A stretch of 64,000 nucleotides of DNA from Rhodospirillales bacterium (GTDB lineage: Bacteria; Pseudomonadota; Alphaproteobacteria; Micavibrionales; Micavibrionaceae). The stretch is from assembly GCA_020638395.1 (NCBI GenBank), contig JACKIP010000002.1:150678-214677 (forward strand). Direction: 5' to 3'. The translations under genes were made by a program, and so were the position numbers. The notes beneath the pieces were generated by a model. The model was not told where the DNA came from, did not search any database, and worked only from the letters and a program-made list of their open reading frames with translations. Every line of letters starts with the position of its first letter. Position 1 is the first letter of the stretch. Below are positions 62,652 to 64,000 of the stretch, in pieces.

Positions 62652-62766
62652 ATGGATATAAATTCTCCTGAATAGCATATACCAACATAAGCAACTGTTT
62701 ATATTAAATTTACAAATTATTTTCTTGCATGTTTTATCATAGAGTGCGAAGAGTTTCTATGTATTT

Positions 62767-62786
62767 TGGTCACTTAATGGTCACTT
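62767..62786 (+). promoter_or_regulatory. Direct repeat upstream of the integrase
   Basis: TGGTCACTT occurs at 62767-62775 and 62778-62786, 11 bases apart, one DNA turn. Paired short repeats next to an att site are often integrase or excisionase arm sites. It also overlaps the probable integrase promoter. Confidence 0.5.
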
Positions 62787-62802
62787 TTTTGTGGGAAGAA
62801 AA

Positions 62803-64000
62803 ATGAATAAGAAACTGACAAAGAGAGATATTGATAGTTTTTTATATTCTGGTGGATGGGATGTTCGATGGGACAGCGCAATTTCTGGCTTTGGCGTCCG
62901 TCTTTATCCTTCAGGAAAGAAATCTTACGTTTTGTCCTACCGTAATGAGAAACGGCAGAAACGTCTCATGGTATTGGGACAGGTTAATAAAATAACACTC
63001 GATCAAGCTCGTAAGATTGCTCTAAAAAATCTTTATACTTTGGCCAATAAAGTTGATCCTGCAGAGGAGAAACGCAAACAAAAGCAATCACAAAATTTTG
63101 AGGTCATTTATAATGATTATCTGGAACGCTACATGAAGCCTCATAACAAATCTTGGCAGTGGAGCCATAATATTTTCAAAAGAGATATTTTGCCTCTATT
63201 CGGTTCCAAATCTGTACAGAATATAGAAAAACAAGACGTCCTGAAATTATTAGATAAGGTTGTTGATCGCGGCTCCCCGACAATGGCTAATCGCGTTTTG
63301 GCGGTTCTTAGAAAGTTTATGAATTGGTGTGTTGAGCGAGGGATTATAGAGATATCTCCTATTGAGAAAATCTCAAAACCTGCACCAGAAAAATCCAGAG
63401 ATCGCGTTCTCACATTGGATGAGATAGAGTGGATATGGAGCGCCTGTGAGCAAACAGGCTATCCATTTGGTCCCTATATTCAATTTTTACTTTTAACAGC
63501 CCAGAGAAAGGGAGAGGTTTCCATGATGAGATGGGCCGACATTAATTTTTATGAGGGAATTTGGGTTATTCCAAAAGAAAATACAAAAAATGGCAAAGAG
63601 CATTGTGTTCCTTTAGCTGAACAAGCGGTTTCTTTGTTACAAGGAATACGGGCTTTGGCTTTAGGAGATGCACACTATGTCTTCACAACTCTTGGAGACA
63701 GACCCTTTTCCGGCTTCTCTAAAGCCAAAGCCCGATTGGATAAACTTATTTCAGATCAGCAAACTACAGAAGAATTCACAAATAAATTAAAACCTTGGCG
63801 CATTCACGATCTCCGCCGTACAGCCGCCAGCGGAATGGCTGAATTGGGAATTTCCCCTCACGTTGTAGAAAGGGTCCTTAACCATTCTTCCGGTATCATC
63901 AGCGGTGTCGCCGCAGTTTATAACCGATACGATTACCGGAAAGAAATGTTCGAAGCACTAGAGACTTGGTCAACTTATTTACAAAAACAAATTATCCTTA
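62803..64000 (+). CDS. int: Tyrosine recombinase/integrase, cut by the right edge
   Basis: Site-specific integrase of a genomic island or prophage. From ATG 62803 the frame is open to the window end, 399 codons. The N-terminal arm-binding DUF4102-type domain is seen in AISGFGVRLYPSGKKSYVLS. A core-binding SAM-like domain follows (about 100-200) and then the catalytic domain. Catalytic residues are R235 (TAQRKGEV), H335 and R338 (HDLRR), H361 (LNHSSG) and the nucleophile Y373 (AAVYNRYDY). All are intact, so it is probably active. It lies 150 bases from the tRNA-Thr fragment and drives into the element on the right. The DNA is A+T richer than the chromosome to the left, in line with recent acquisition. 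Confidence 0.93.
   Translation, partial: MNKKLTKRDIDSFLYSGGWDVRWDSAISGFGVRLYPSGKKSYVLSYRNEKRQKRLMVLGQVNKITLDQARKIALKNLYTLANKVDPAEEKRKQKQSQNFEVIYNDYLERYMKPHNKSWQWSHNIFKRDILPLFGSKSVQNIEKQDVLKLLDKVVDRGSPTMANRVLAVLRKFMNWCVERGIIEISPIEKISKPAPEKSRDRVLTLDEIEWIWSACEQTGYPFGPYIQFLLLTAQRKGEVSMMRWADINFYEGIWVIPKENTKNGKEHCVPLAEQAVSLLQGIRALALGDAHYVFTTLGDRPFSGFSKAKARLDKLISDQQTTEEFTNKLKPWRIHDLRRTAASGMAELGISPHVVERVLNHSSGIISGVAAVYNRYDYRKEMFEALETWSTYLQKQIIL

Noticed and set aside
62652..62760. 5' half of tRNA-Thr right of the fragment
   Set aside because: No D-arm or acceptor 5' strand complementary to TTGCGGC can be found, so the tRNA is not intact here.

Overview
The window is ordinary bacterial chromosome, about 50% G+C and gene-dense, almost certainly from an alphaproteobacterium. 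Supporting features are an AddB-type recombination nuclease subunit, HemJ, a ccoNOQP-ccoG-fixH-ccoI cbb3 oxidase cluster, a DUF6489 protein, a DivL-like PAS kinase with Tyr in the H-box, and a globin-coupled chemotaxis receptor. Genus cannot be fixed from the sequence. Dispersed intergenic repeats of the type AACCGCAGAGG and TCATTCTGAGC are common.

Layout. 1-9 kb: addB (cut by the left edge), yidC-yidD, trxA, ubiA, a lone receiver protein, a MurU-like nucleotidyltransferase and miaA. 8.8-16.7 kb is an accessory stretch: a Fic protein with a striking duplicated dyad over its start, a hydrolase/TetR divergent pair, two fused insertion-sequence remnants, and a 1289-residue inverse-autotransporter-like adhesin ending in a phage-tail-fibre-like module. 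16.7-34 kb: polA, a DUF2059 protein, maf, an EAL/GGDEF protein, a Cys-rich membrane protein, a frameshifted DivL-like kinase, a PtsN-like protein, hemJ, cvpA-purF-SDR and a pentapeptide-repeat protein.

34-47 kb is a low-oxygen metabolism block. A leftward operon encodes a SafE-like membrane protein, cbb3 oxidase (ccoN, O, Q, P) and its assembly factors (ccoG, fixH, ccoI). It is divergent from a Crp/Fnr regulator, with an FNR-type palindrome between them. A second, perfect FNR box lies before a rightward run: a 53-residue membrane peptide, MaoC-phosphotransacetylase, acetate kinase, DUF302 and OsmC proteins. The likely logic is one oxygen-responsive circuit controlling high-affinity respiration and acetate/acyl-phosphate energy metabolism.

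47-62.5 kb: a secreted protein, a PH-domain protein, phosphofructokinase, a FliK-like protein, an RND efflux pair, uvrA, a globin-coupled chemoreceptor, a tiny self-contained transcription unit with a 12-codon ORF, and an RlmL-type RNA methyltransferase. At 62,604 a tRNA-Thr 3' fragment followed by a tyrosine integrase marks the left end of an integrated element that runs off the right edge.
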